A stretch of 64,000 nt of DNA from Flavobacterium sp. (GTDB lineage: Bacteria > Bacteroidota > Bacteroidia > Flavobacteriales > Flavobacteriaceae). Of this stretch, positions 24,136-31,617 are shown piece by piece. How positions within the stretch are numbered: position 1 is the first letter of the stretch; every line of letters begins with the position of its first letter. Position numbers and translations under genes: made by a program. The notes under the pieces were generated by a model. The model was not told the DNA's origin and made no database searches. It saw nothing but the letters and a program-made list of their open reading frames with translations. Where the stretch lies: positions 1 through 64,000 of the forward strand of contig NZ_JAGIAV010000001.1 of NCBI RefSeq assembly GCF_017744675.1, given 5' to 3'.

Positions 24136-25932
24136 ATGACAAACAAAAATCTGCATACTTTTCATATTCCGGTAATGGGATTGGCTTATACCATAGACAG
24201 TCCGATTCGTGTGGCGCAGTACGGAATTTCATCAGTTATTGCTCTTGCCGATGATGATTTGATTGAAAAGATGCGTAATTTTTACAGCACGAAATTCAAC
24301 ATTCCATACGAAGAGATTACTCAAAAATTTCATGATTACCGTGCTGAAAGAATTACCTCTTATTTAAATTTAGTCGATAAAATTGTAAAAGAAAAATTTG
24401 AAAACTTCAAAACAGAATTGGCAGAAAGCAAAACCGCTTTAGAAAATTTTATGTCGATGCTGCCAAATACGTCTGATATTAAAAAAGGATTTCAAAATTT
24501 ACTGGATGATGGAATTGCTTTTAAAGAAAACATTCAGAATTATATCGAATCGCATCTTTTTCCAGGAGAAATCGACGTGAACATCATGACGAAATTAGAC
24601 AAAGATAATTTCATTAAAAATGAACAACTTCCGATTGAATTTAATGATGCTCACGCTGCTTTAAGAGGTTTTGCCAAAAGTAATCTAGAATCTTCTATTG
24701 TACTTTCTGCAGGAATGAATCCGAGATTGTTTGGATATTTCGAAAACTTCAAAGATTTTTTTCCGAATGAAAATGATGAGCTGAAGAAAAAAATTATCTT
24801 GAAAGTTAGCGATTTTAGATCGGCCATGATTCAGGGCAATTTCTTGGCTAAAAAAGGGCTTTGGGTTTCTGAATATCGAATTGAGTCGGGACTAAACTGC
24901 GGTGGGCATGCCTTTGCAACTGACGGATTACTTTTGGGCACTATTTTAGAGGAATTCAAGCAGAAAAAAGAGCAACTGATACAATCTGCCCACGAATTAA
25001 TGATTAAAGCTTTACGGGCAAAAAATCAGCATTTTCCAAAAAATCCTTTAGAATTAAAAATTACCGTTCAAGGTGGCGTTGGAACGGCGGCAGAACATGA
25101 GTTTTTATTAGACAAATACAATGTTGATTCTGTGGGTTGGGGTTCTCCGTTTTTATTGGTTCCCGAAGCTACTTCTGTAGACCAAGAAACTCGCAATTTA
25201 TTGATGAAAGCCAAAGAAGATGATTTTTACTTAAGTAATATTTCACCTTTGGGAATTCCGTTTAATACTTTGAAAGGAACTACAAATGAATTCTTAAAGC
25301 AAAAACGAATTCATGAAAATAAAGCCGGTAGTTCTTGCCCAAAGAAATTTTTAGCGTTGAGCAAAGAATACGACCCGCACGGAATTTGTACAGCTTCTAA
25401 AAAATATCAGGATATAAAACTGGAAGAATTAGAAGCAAAAAAAGATTCTTTATCTATTGACGAATTTGAAAAAAGCAAAATCAAAATTACCGAAAAATCA
25501 TGTTTGTGTGTTGGTTTAGCCAATGCTTCGTATCTGGAAAATGATATAAAAGTAAAAGGCCAAGCGCAAGGTGTTGTAATTTGCCCAGGACCAAACTTGG
25601 CGTATTTTGATCAGGAAGTTTCTCTGAAAGATATGATTCATCATATTTATCACGGCAAATCGATTATTAGAACCGAACGCCCAAACTTGTTTATAAAAGA
25701 GCTTAAAATGTATATTGAATACTTTAGAAACGAAATTCAATCTGTTTCTGGAGAATTTACAACGGCTCAGCTTAAAAAATGGAATTCTTTTAAATCTAAT
25801 CTCTTAGATGGAATTGAGTATTATAAAAATTTATTTGAATCGACGACAGTCTTTAAAGGCGACTTAAATCAACTCGATTCTTGTAAATCAGAATTAGTTG
25901 GTATAAAAATTCCCGTTTCAGAGTTGGTTTAA
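24136..25932 (+). CDS. uncharacterised protein, probable nitronate-monooxygenase-like TIM barrel with Cys-rich C-terminal part
   Basis: A 598-residue cytoplasmic protein with no name I recognise. The N-terminus IPVMGLAYTIDSPIRVAQYG (residues 11-30) looks like the first strand of a nitronate monooxygenase/2-nitropropane dioxygenase barrel. GLNCGGHAFATDG (about 252) recalls the AGGH motif, and VQGGVGTAAEHEFLL (about 312) followed by GWGSPFLLVPEAT (about 335) recalls the FMN-phosphate-binding GGI and GT-F-TPE segments. A helical insertion fills residues 60-160. The C-terminal part has six cysteines at about 402, 418, 456, 458 and 483 plus 255, which might bind a metal or cluster. Family assignment is my inference from motifs. 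The gene is alone, ending at a shared terminator. Confidence 0.6.
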   Translation: MTNKNLHTFHIPVMGLAYTIDSPIRVAQYGISSVIALADDDLIEKMRNFYSTKFNIPYEEITQKFHDYRAERITSYLNLVDKIVKEKFENFKTELAESKTALENFMSMLPNTSDIKKGFQNLLDDGIAFKENIQNYIESHLFPGEIDVNIMTKLDKDNFIKNEQLPIEFNDAHAALRGFAKSNLESSIVLSAGMNPRLFGYFENFKDFFPNENDELKKKIILKVSDFRSAMIQGNFLAKKGLWVSEYRIESGLNCGGHAFATDGLLLGTILEEFKQKKEQLIQSAHELMIKALRAKNQHFPKNPLELKITVQGGVGTAAEHEFLLDKYNVDSVGWGSPFLLVPEATSVDQETRNLLMKAKEDDFYLSNISPLGIPFNTLKGTTNEFLKQKRIHENKAGSSCPKKFLALSKEYDPHGICTASKKYQDIKLEELEAKKDSLSIDEFEKSKIKITEKSCLCVGLANASYLENDIKVKGQAQGVVICPGPNLAYFDQEVSLKDMIHHIYHGKSIIRTERPNLFIKELKMYIEYFRNEIQSVSGEFTTAQLKKWNSFKSNLLDGIEYYKNLFESTTVFKGDLNQLDSCKSELVGIKIPVSELV

Positions 25933-25937
25933 AATTG

Positions 25938-25968
25938 AAAACCCCAAATTATTTCTAATTTGGGGTTT
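25938..25968. terminator. bidirectional terminator
   Basis: AAACCCCAAATTA and TAATTTGGGGTTT form a strong stem with flanking A and T runs. It lies between the convergent genes ending at 25932 and 25987. Confidence 0.85.
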
Positions 25969-25986
25969 GTTTTTATTTATAGAAAA

Positions 25987-26412
25987 TTATTCTTTTTTCT
26001 TGTTTTTGCTATCAATAACAGCTCCAGTTCCCGTTCCGACTGCAGCACCGGCTAAACCACCAATAATAGCACCTTCGCCTTTTTTCTTACTGACAATTGC
26101 TCCAGTGGCAGCACCTACTCCCGCACCAATGACAGCACCTTTAGCAGTTGCACTCCAACCTTTCTTTTTAGCAGGTGCAGCGGCTGTTGCGTCTTGCTGA
26201 TGCACAACAACGACTTTCTCTTTTTGAGCTTCGATCTTTTCTTCGTTTAATTTGGCCATTTCTGTCTTCATTGAATCGATAACTCGCTGTTTGTTAATCT
26301 CAACTTTCATTGAATCAATGCTGGCTTGTTTGGCTTTATTTATATCTTCTTTGTTTTGCTGTTGGCAAGAAGTTAAAAATATCACGGTCAATAAAATATA
26401 TAAGCCTTTCAT
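25987..26412 (-). CDS. glycine-zipper lipoprotein (YMGG-like)
   Basis: A 141-residue lipoprotein. The signal MKGLYILLTVIFLTSC has lipobox LTSC, so Cys16 is the lipidation site. A charged coiled-coil-like segment follows (about residues 20-65), then a glycine-zipper region: GAVIGAGVGAATGAIV and GAIIGGLAGAAVGTGTGAVI, two GxxxG-rich helices separated by SKKKGEG. Such proteins (relatives of YMGG and Rick_17kDa antigens) insert in or associate with the outer membrane. The gene stands alone and its function is unknown. Confidence 0.82.
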   Translation of the reverse strand: MKGLYILLTVIFLTSCQQQNKEDINKAKQASIDSMKVEINKQRVIDSMKTEMAKLNEEKIEAQKEKVVVVHQQDATAAAPAKKKGWSATAKGAVIGAGVGAATGAIVSKKKGEGAIIGGLAGAAVGTGTGAVIDSKNKKKE

Positions 26413-26557
26413 GATCTTGTAATTTTAGAATTATACATTACAAAATAAGCAATATCTGTTAGGATAGTTGTTACAGAATTTTTTTGAAAGTTTATAAAAT
26501 TACGCTAAGGAATATTCTTTCATGCCAGTTTTACCATTATCTCCGCCCAAAAAAAAA

Positions 26558-26692
26558 TCTCGCAAAGTCGCTAAGACGCAAGGTTTAATAAAAAACAACC
26601 ATATAAGTAATATAAGTTCAATTAAGAAAAAACTTAAATATCTTATATTACTTATATGGTTCAAAAAAATTGCGCTTAGCGCCTTTGCGAGA
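26558..26692. repeat. nested inverted repeats, family B inside a second repeat
   Basis: The outer arms TCTCGCAAAGTCGCTAAG... (26558-26581) and its near-perfect inverse (26670-26692, one indel, one mismatch) enclose two inverted family B arms (26597-26625 and 26633-26661). The whole could fold as one long hairpin of about 50 paired bases. It lies before the 3' end of the leftward kynU gene. Confidence 0.8.
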
Positions 26693-26701
26693 GATTATTT
26701 T

Positions 26702-27976
26702 CTATTTCCCTAAAATTCCTTTTTTCAGAATTTGTCCGAAGTCATACATATCTTCATAAGAGCAATATAACGGAACTGGTGCCAGACGAATCACGTTTGG
26801 TTCACGCCAATCTGTAATTACTCCGTTTTTCATTAAATAATCAAATAAGGCTCTTCCTTCTCCGTGCAAAAACACAGATAATTGCGAAGCTCTTTCTTCT
26901 GGATTTGAAGGTGTGATGATTTCAAAAGTACTTTCTACTTCTTTATCAATTTCGTGAAGCACAAATTCTAGATAAGAAGTAATATGATCACGTTTTGCGA
27001 TTAAAGCATCCATGCCCACCTCAGCAAACATTTCTACAGAAGCCAAATATGGCGCTAGAGATAAAACAGGAAGATTACTAATCTGCCAGCCATCTGCACC
27101 ATGAACCGGATCGAAGTTGGGTTCCATTTTAAAACGGCGTTCTTTATTATGTCCCCACCATCCTGCAAATCTTGGCAGATTTGAATTATGATGTTTTTCG
27201 TGAACGAAACATCCAGAAGCATTTCCTGGACCCGAATTCATATATTTATAACTGCACCAAGCGGCAAAATCTACATTCCAATCGTGAAGTTCTAGTTTAA
27301 TATTTCCAACGGCGTGCGCTAAGTCCCAGCCTACTTTTGCTCCTGCTTTTTGTCCAGCAGCAGTTATAGTTTTAATATCAAAAACTTGTCCTGTGTAATA
27401 GTTAACTCCGCCAATTAAAACCAAAGCCAACTCATCGCCAACTTCTTCTATTTTTGCTAAAATATCTTCTAAGCGAATATTGTGCTCTCCTTCTCTACGT
27501 TTGATTTCTACAATAGCATCTTCAGGTTTGTAACCGTGAAAATTTACCTGACTCTGAAACATATATTGATCTGACGGGAAAGCTTTTTCTTCGCAGATAA
27601 TTTTATAACGTGTTTTTGTTGGCTGATAGAAAGAAACCATCAGCAAATGAAGATTTACAGTCAAAGTATTCATCACCGTAACTTCTGACGGAAGCGCGCC
27701 AACAATTTTGCTCAACGGTTCGGCAAATCTTTCTTGATAATCCCACCATGGTTTTTCGGCATAAAAATGACCTTCAACTGCCAATTCGGCCCAATCGTTC
27801 ATTACTTCATCAACATAAGCTTTGGTGCGTTTTGGCTGTAAGCCTAATGAATTTCCTGTAAAATAGATAACTCGTTTATCATTTACTTTAGGAAAGATAA
27901 ATTGTTCTTGATACTGTTTTAATGCGTCTTTCGAATCTAGCTCTCGTGCAAATTCGCGTGTATTTTGAAAAATCAT
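26702..27976 (-). CDS. kynU: kynureninase
   Basis: PLP enzyme that cleaves kynurenine or 3-hydroxykynurenine to (hydroxy)anthranilate and alanine. The 424-residue protein has the family start (AKELDSKD-like FARELDSKDALKQYQEQF), YFTGNSLGLQP near residue 40, the DLAHAVGN motif (about 222) and the PLP-lysine region WCSYKYMNSGPG (about 245). GWWGHNKERRF and HGADGWQISNLP are also typical. Together with kmo (12589-13932) it supports a kynurenine route to hydroxyanthranilate. No strong promoter box was found upstream; GTTTCAAGTTTCAAG repeats begin 50 nt before the start. Confidence 0.95.
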   Translation of the reverse strand: MIFQNTREFARELDSKDALKQYQEQFIFPKVNDKRVIYFTGNSLGLQPKRTKAYVDEVMNDWAELAVEGHFYAEKPWWDYQERFAEPLSKIVGALPSEVTVMNTLTVNLHLLMVSFYQPTKTRYKIICEEKAFPSDQYMFQSQVNFHGYKPEDAIVEIKRREGEHNIRLEDILAKIEEVGDELALVLIGGVNYYTGQVFDIKTITAAGQKAGAKVGWDLAHAVGNIKLELHDWNVDFAAWCSYKYMNSGPGNASGCFVHEKHHNSNLPRFAGWWGHNKERRFKMEPNFDPVHGADGWQISNLPVLSLAPYLASVEMFAEVGMDALIAKRDHITSYLEFVLHEIDKEVESTFEIITPSNPEERASQLSVFLHGEGRALFDYLMKNGVITDWREPNVIRLAPVPLYCSYEDMYDFGQILKKGILGK

Positions 27977-28019
27977 TGTTTTTTATTTTGCTTGCTAAAA
28001 TAACAAATTTTGTTTGTTT

Positions 28020-28443
28020 TGTTTCAGGTTTCAAGTTTCAAGTTTCATGTTGATATTCTGTACTTGATTTATCGCAAAGTTCGCTAAGAAATTTTAAATG
28101 CGAGACTTAAGCAGAAGCTATTATTAAGTTCGCAAAGCTTTGTCTTAAAAACATTTTTGTGAGCTCTATATAAAACATAGCCCAAGGTTTCAACCTTGGA
28201 CACGTATCGTGTTCCAATCTTTGTGTACCCAAGGTTGAAACCTTGGGCTATGTTCTGAATATATTGCGAAATGACATATGAAAAGTTAGCCACAGATTAA
28301 AAGATTAAGGGGATTTTTAAATCTATATTAATCTGCATAATCTTTGCAAAATGAAATCTTTGCGAACTTTGCGGTAAAAAATTTCACAAAGAATGTAAAA
28401 CATGAAACTTGGAACATGAAACTTGAAACCATTAAAAACCAGA
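28020..28443. repeat. repeat-filled intergenic region
   Basis: About 420 bases between kynU and queA without a gene. It holds tandem GTTTCAAGTTTCAAG tracts (28020-28047 and, inverted, 28400-28430), a family C paired-palindrome element (28175-28254) and cGCAAAGTTCGCTAAG-like segments on both sides (about 28074 and 28350) that are mutually inverted. A short open frame across it is not credible. Confidence 0.7.
28175..28254. repeat. family C element (paired palindromes, BIME-like)
   Basis: Two inverted arms, ACATAGCCCAAGGTTTC... (28175-28199) and its mate (28228-28254), each contain their own palindrome CCAAGGTT-TC-AACCTTGG. The 28-nt spacer is related, in inverse orientation, to the spacers of the copies at 37328 and 44867. 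The arrangement resembles REP pairs (BIMEs). Confidence 0.8.
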
Positions 28444-28475
28444 AAACCCGACAGTTCTTAAAAACTATCGGGTTC
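28444..28475. terminator. family A hairpin, terminator of queA
   Basis: AAACCCGACAGTT pairs with AACTATCGGGTT (one G-U/mismatch position) and lies 23 nt past the queA stop codon at 28498, in the direction of transcription on the minus strand. Confidence 0.7.
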
Positions 28476-28497
28476 TTATATTGAAAATTAATTCCGA

Positions 28498-29547
28498 TTA
28501 AAGAATTAACATTGCATCTCCGTAAGAGTAGAATTTGTACCCTTCTTTGATTGCTTCTTCGTATGCTTTTTTCATTAAATCGTGTCCACAGAAAGCAGAA
28601 ATCATCATTAATAATGTTGATTTTGGTGTGTGGAAGTTTGTAATCATACAGTTTGCAATACTGAAATCGTGAGGAGGGAAAATAAACTTATTTGTCCATC
28701 CTTCGTAAGGATTTAAAGTATTAGCAGAAGAAACTGAACTTTCAATTGCACGCATAGAAGTTGTTCCAACAGCACAAATACGTTTTTTCTTTGCTTTTCC
28801 TTCATTTACAATATCACAAGCTTTTTGTGTGATGATCAATTCTTCAGAATCCATTTTGTGTTTAGACAAATCTTCAACCTCAACTGGGTTAAAAGTTCCT
28901 AAACCAACGTGTAAAGTTACCTCAGCAAAGTTCACTCCTTTGATTTCTAATTTTTTCAAAAGGTGTTTAGAGAAGTGTAAACCAGCAGTTGGTGCCGCTA
29001 CAGCTCCTTCTTCTTTTGCGTAGATCGTTTGGTATCTTTCAGCATCTTCTGGAGTAACCTCTCTGTTGATGTATTTAGGAATTGGAGTTTCTCCAAGTTC
29101 TGTCAATTTGTTTCTGAATTCTTCGTAAGATCCGTCGTACAAGAAACGTAAAGTTCTACCACGAGAAGTTGTATTGTCAATTACCTCAGCAACTAATGAA
29201 TCGTCATCACCAAAATAAAGTTTGTTACCAATACGGATTTTTCTAGCTGGATCTACTAAAACGTCCCATAAACGTTGCTCAGAATTTAATTCTCTTAATA
29301 AGAAAACTTCAATTCTAGCTCCTGTTTTTTCTTTGTTTCCGTACAAACGCGCAGGGAAAACTTTTGTATTATTTAGAATTAAAACGTCTCCGTCATCAAA
29401 ATAGTTGATTACGTCTTTAAACATTTTATGTTCGATAGTATTTTTTTTACGGTCAATTACCATTAAACGAGATTCATCTCTATTTTCTGCTGGGAATTCA
29501 GCCAAAAGTTCTTTCGGTAAGTTGAAATTGAAGTGTGATAATTTCAT
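28498..29547 (-). CDS. queA: S-adenosylmethionine:tRNA ribosyltransferase-isomerase
   Basis: Transfers and isomerises the ribosyl part of SAM onto preQ1 in tRNA, giving epoxyqueuosine. The 349-residue protein has the family start ([25 protein letters not shown]), the [17 protein letters not shown] segment near residue 50, [10 protein letters not shown] near residue 185 and the C-terminal [16 protein letters not shown] motif. It is preceded by an exact -7 box TATATTTG (29612-29619) and followed by a family A hairpin. It is functionally linked to queE in this window. Confidence 0.95.
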   Translation of the reverse strand: MKLSHFNFNLPKELLAEFPAENRDESRLMVIDRKKNTIEHKMFKDVINYFDDGDVLILNNTKVFPARLYGNKEKTGARIEVFLLRELNSEQRLWDVLVDPARKIRIGNKLYFGDDDSLVAEVIDNTTSRGRTLRFLYDGSYEEFRNKLTELGETPIPKYINREVTPEDAERYQTIYAKEEGAVAAPTAGLHFSKHLLKKLEIKGVNFAEVTLHVGLGTFNPVEVEDLSKHKMDSEELIITQKACDIVNEGKAKKKRICAVGTTSMRAIESSVSSANTLNPYEGWTNKFIFPPHDFSIANCMITNFHTPKSTLLMMISAFCGHDLMKKAYEEAIKEGYKFYSYGDAMLIL

Positions 29548-29611
29548 ATTTGAATTGTAGATTTTAGCGTGTAGATTTTAGATTTACTTATCTAAAATTT
29601 TAAATCGATTG

Positions 29612-29643
29612 CAAATATACGATTGTGAGATAGGCGTTGTCAA
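29612..29643 (-). promoter_or_regulatory. queA promoter
   Basis: Minus-strand TTG (29641-29643), a 21-nt spacer and TATATTTG (29612-29619), an exact -7 match. The leader to the start at 29547 is about 60 nt and contains AGATTTTAGATTT repeats. Confidence 0.6.
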
Positions 29644-29713
29644 GTGTTTTGGCTATTATTTTCAAAAGTCCTTGATTTACTGAGGCTTGAAAGACCATTA
29701 AAACTATCTTTTT

Positions 29714-29912
29714 AACCATATAAGTCATATAAGTTCATTTAAAACGGGAATATTGACGTAATGTTTAAACCCGACAGGTTTTAAAAACCTGTCGGGTTTA
29801 CTTTGCGATTAAAACTAATCCATAAAAAAAACCTCTGGTTGAAACCAGAGGCTATATTTTATAAACATTGCGTTAAGCTTTAATTAAATGAACTTATATA
29901 ACTTATATGGTT
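29714..29912. repeat. composite element: family B arms around a family A hairpin and a terminator
   Basis: Family B arms (29714-29742 and 29884-29912, 29 bp each, inverted) enclose a family A hairpin (29767-29800) and a second stem-loop (29832-29851). The layout is the same as at 12447-12583, with about 90 additional bases inside. Confidence 0.8.
29824..29852 (-). terminator. aroA terminator
   Basis: CCTCTGGTT pairs with AACCAGAGG (29832-29851), followed on the minus strand by a run of eight T. It is 70 nt beyond the aroA stop codon, within the composite repeat. Confidence 0.75.
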
Positions 29913-29921
29913 CAAAAAAAA

Positions 29922-31151
29922 TTATAATTCTGAGATCTGGAAGTTTAACGCTTTTAAATCATTCCAGAAATCTGGGTACGATTTTGAAACTACTTCTGCA
30001 TCGTCAATAATAATTGGCACTTTGATTGCTAAGGGAGCAAATGCCATTGCCATACGGTGATCGTTGTATGTTGCAATATGCACATCATGATTAATAGCTC
30101 CAGAACGCAATAAAGTCAAGCTGTCATTGGTCACAGAAATATTAGCTCCCAATTTTGTCAACTCAATTCTTAAAGCTTCTAAACGATCTGTTTCTTTAAT
30201 TTTTAAAGTATGAAGTCCTGTTAAATGGCATCCGATTCCTAAACCTAAACAAGTCACTACGATAGTTTGAGCAATATCTGGTGTATTATTCAATTCGAAA
30301 TTCACATCTTCGTAGTTGAATCCAGCAACTTTCTCTAAAGTCATTTTATTGTTTTGGAAAGTTGTTTTCACTCCCATTTTTTCATACAGCGAAACTAATT
30401 CTGAATCTCCTTGAAGGCTGTTTTCTTTATAACTGCTTAACGTAATTTTTGCTGCATCTGACAAAGCAACAAGACTAAAGAAATAAGAAGCCGAACTCCA
30501 ATCTGATTCTACCACCATTTCTTTACTTTCAACTGCTTCTTTAGGGAATACTTTGATTACATTTCCTTCAAAACTTGTTTTAATATCAAGATCATTAAGC
30601 AAAGCCAAAGTCATTTTGATATACGGAATTGAAGTAATCTCTCCTTCTAAAGTAAGCTCTAAACCGTTATCTAGTTTTGAAGCCACTAATAAAAGTGCCG
30701 AAATATATTGGCTACTCACATTGGCTGCCAAAGTTACTTTTGAAGCGGTAACTTTTTTTCCTTTAATTCGAATTGGCGGATATCCTTCTTGTTTTTCGTA
30801 TGAAATCTCAACACCTAATTGCGCTAAAGCTTCAACCAAAATTTTAATCGGACGTTCCTGCATTCTGTTAGAACCTGTCAAGACTACTTCTCTGCCTTCG
30901 TTAACCGAAAAATAAGCCGTTAAGAAACGCATTGCTGTTCCCGCGTGGTGAATATCTACAATTTCATCATTTCCAACCAGCGCTTTTTGCATTACTTCGC
31001 TGTCGTCTGAGTTTGACGTATTGGCTAAAGTAATATTTGGGAATAATGCTTTTAATAACAGTAAACGGTTCGTTTCACTTTTAGAACCGGTAATATTTAG
31101 TTGCGAATTATCAATGGTGAATTGTGAATTCGTGCTTAATTTTAAATTCAT
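29922..31151 (-). CDS. aroA: 3-phosphoshikimate 1-carboxyvinyltransferase (EPSP synthase)
   Basis: Sixth step of the shikimate pathway: shikimate-3-phosphate plus PEP gives EPSP. The 409-residue protein shows GSKSETNRLLLLKALF near residue 22 (phosphate-binding Lys), HAGTAMRFLTAYF (about 80), SSQYISALLLVA (about 145) and the C-terminal KETDRLEALRIEL and NDHRMAMAFAPLA motifs. The protein starts with a few extra residues rich in Asn/Ser. It supplies chorismate precursors for the Phe/Tyr operon at 37.5-41.7 kb but is transcribed separately; the MazG-like gene lies upstream. Confidence 0.95.
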   Translation of the reverse strand: MNLKLSTNSQFTIDNSQLNITGSKSETNRLLLLKALFPNITLANTSNSDDSEVMQKALVGNDEIVDIHHAGTAMRFLTAYFSVNEGREVVLTGSNRMQERPIKILVEALAQLGVEISYEKQEGYPPIRIKGKKVTASKVTLAANVSSQYISALLLVASKLDNGLELTLEGEITSIPYIKMTLALLNDLDIKTSFEGNVIKVFPKEAVESKEMVVESDWSSASYFFSLVALSDAAKITLSSYKENSLQGDSELVSLYEKMGVKTTFQNNKMTLEKVAGFNYEDVNFELNNTPDIAQTIVVTCLGLGIGCHLTGLHTLKIKETDRLEALRIELTKLGANISVTNDSLTLLRSGAINHDVHIATYNDHRMAMAFAPLAIKVPIIIDDAEVVSKSYPDFWNDLKALNFQISEL

Positions 31152-31250
31152 GATAGTAAATAGGATTAGCGAATTACGAGTTTCTAAATTCGATCGCGCA
31201 ATTTACCACTCCTTGCCCGTAAATCAAAATTCACCATTGATATTTCACAA

Positions 31251-31577
31251 TTATTTCAATTTATCATTGTTTTTATGGCGATCTTTATCTCTAACCGATT
31301 TTAGATCCATTTTTTTGTCAAAAGCAGCCTGCAAATCGATTCCTGTTTGATTAGCTAAACACAGTACAACAAAAACAACATCTGCCAATTCTTCTCCTAA
31401 ATCTTTGTTTTTATCGCTTTCTTTTTCAGATTGTTCTCCGTAACGGCGCGCAATGATTCTGGCAACCTCGCCAACTTCTTCTGTAAGCTGTGCCATATTG
31501 GTCAATTCGTTAAAGTAACGAACTCCGTGTTCTTTTATCCAAGTATCAACAGCTAGCTGTGCATTTTTTAAATCCAT
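31251..31577 (-). CDS. MazG-like nucleotide pyrophosphohydrolase
   Basis: All-alpha NTP pyrophosphatase of about 108 residues. I chose the ATG at 31577 (MDLKNAQLAVDTWIKEHG), the usual family start; a start at 31595 would add six residues. The metal-binding pattern is EEVGEVARIIARRYGEQ (about residue 36) followed by LGEELADVVFVVLCLANQ (about 68), i.e. ExxE...ExxD. An exact -7 box TATTTTTG lies at 31593-31600. It probably hydrolyses a non-canonical or damaged NTP; the substrate is unknown. Confidence 0.88.
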   Translation of the reverse strand: MDLKNAQLAVDTWIKEHGVRYFNELTNMAQLTEEVGEVARIIARRYGEQSEKESDKNKDLGEELADVVFVVLCLANQTGIDLQAAFDKKMDLKSVRDKDRHKNNDKLK

Positions 31578-31592
31578 GATTCTATTTTTAGG

Positions 31593-31600
31593 CAAAAATA
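31593..31600 (-). promoter_or_regulatory. -7 box of the MazG-like gene
   Basis: TATTTTTG on the minus strand, an exact TAnnTTTG, 16 nt before the chosen start at 31577. This position also argues against the upstream start at 31595. Confidence 0.45.
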
Positions 31601-31617
31601 AGGCAAACTTAATTTTA

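Noticed and set aside
28084..28293. Open frame of 69 codons across a family C element
   Set aside because: It is made of repeat sequence and inverted arms, with no start context or known domain.
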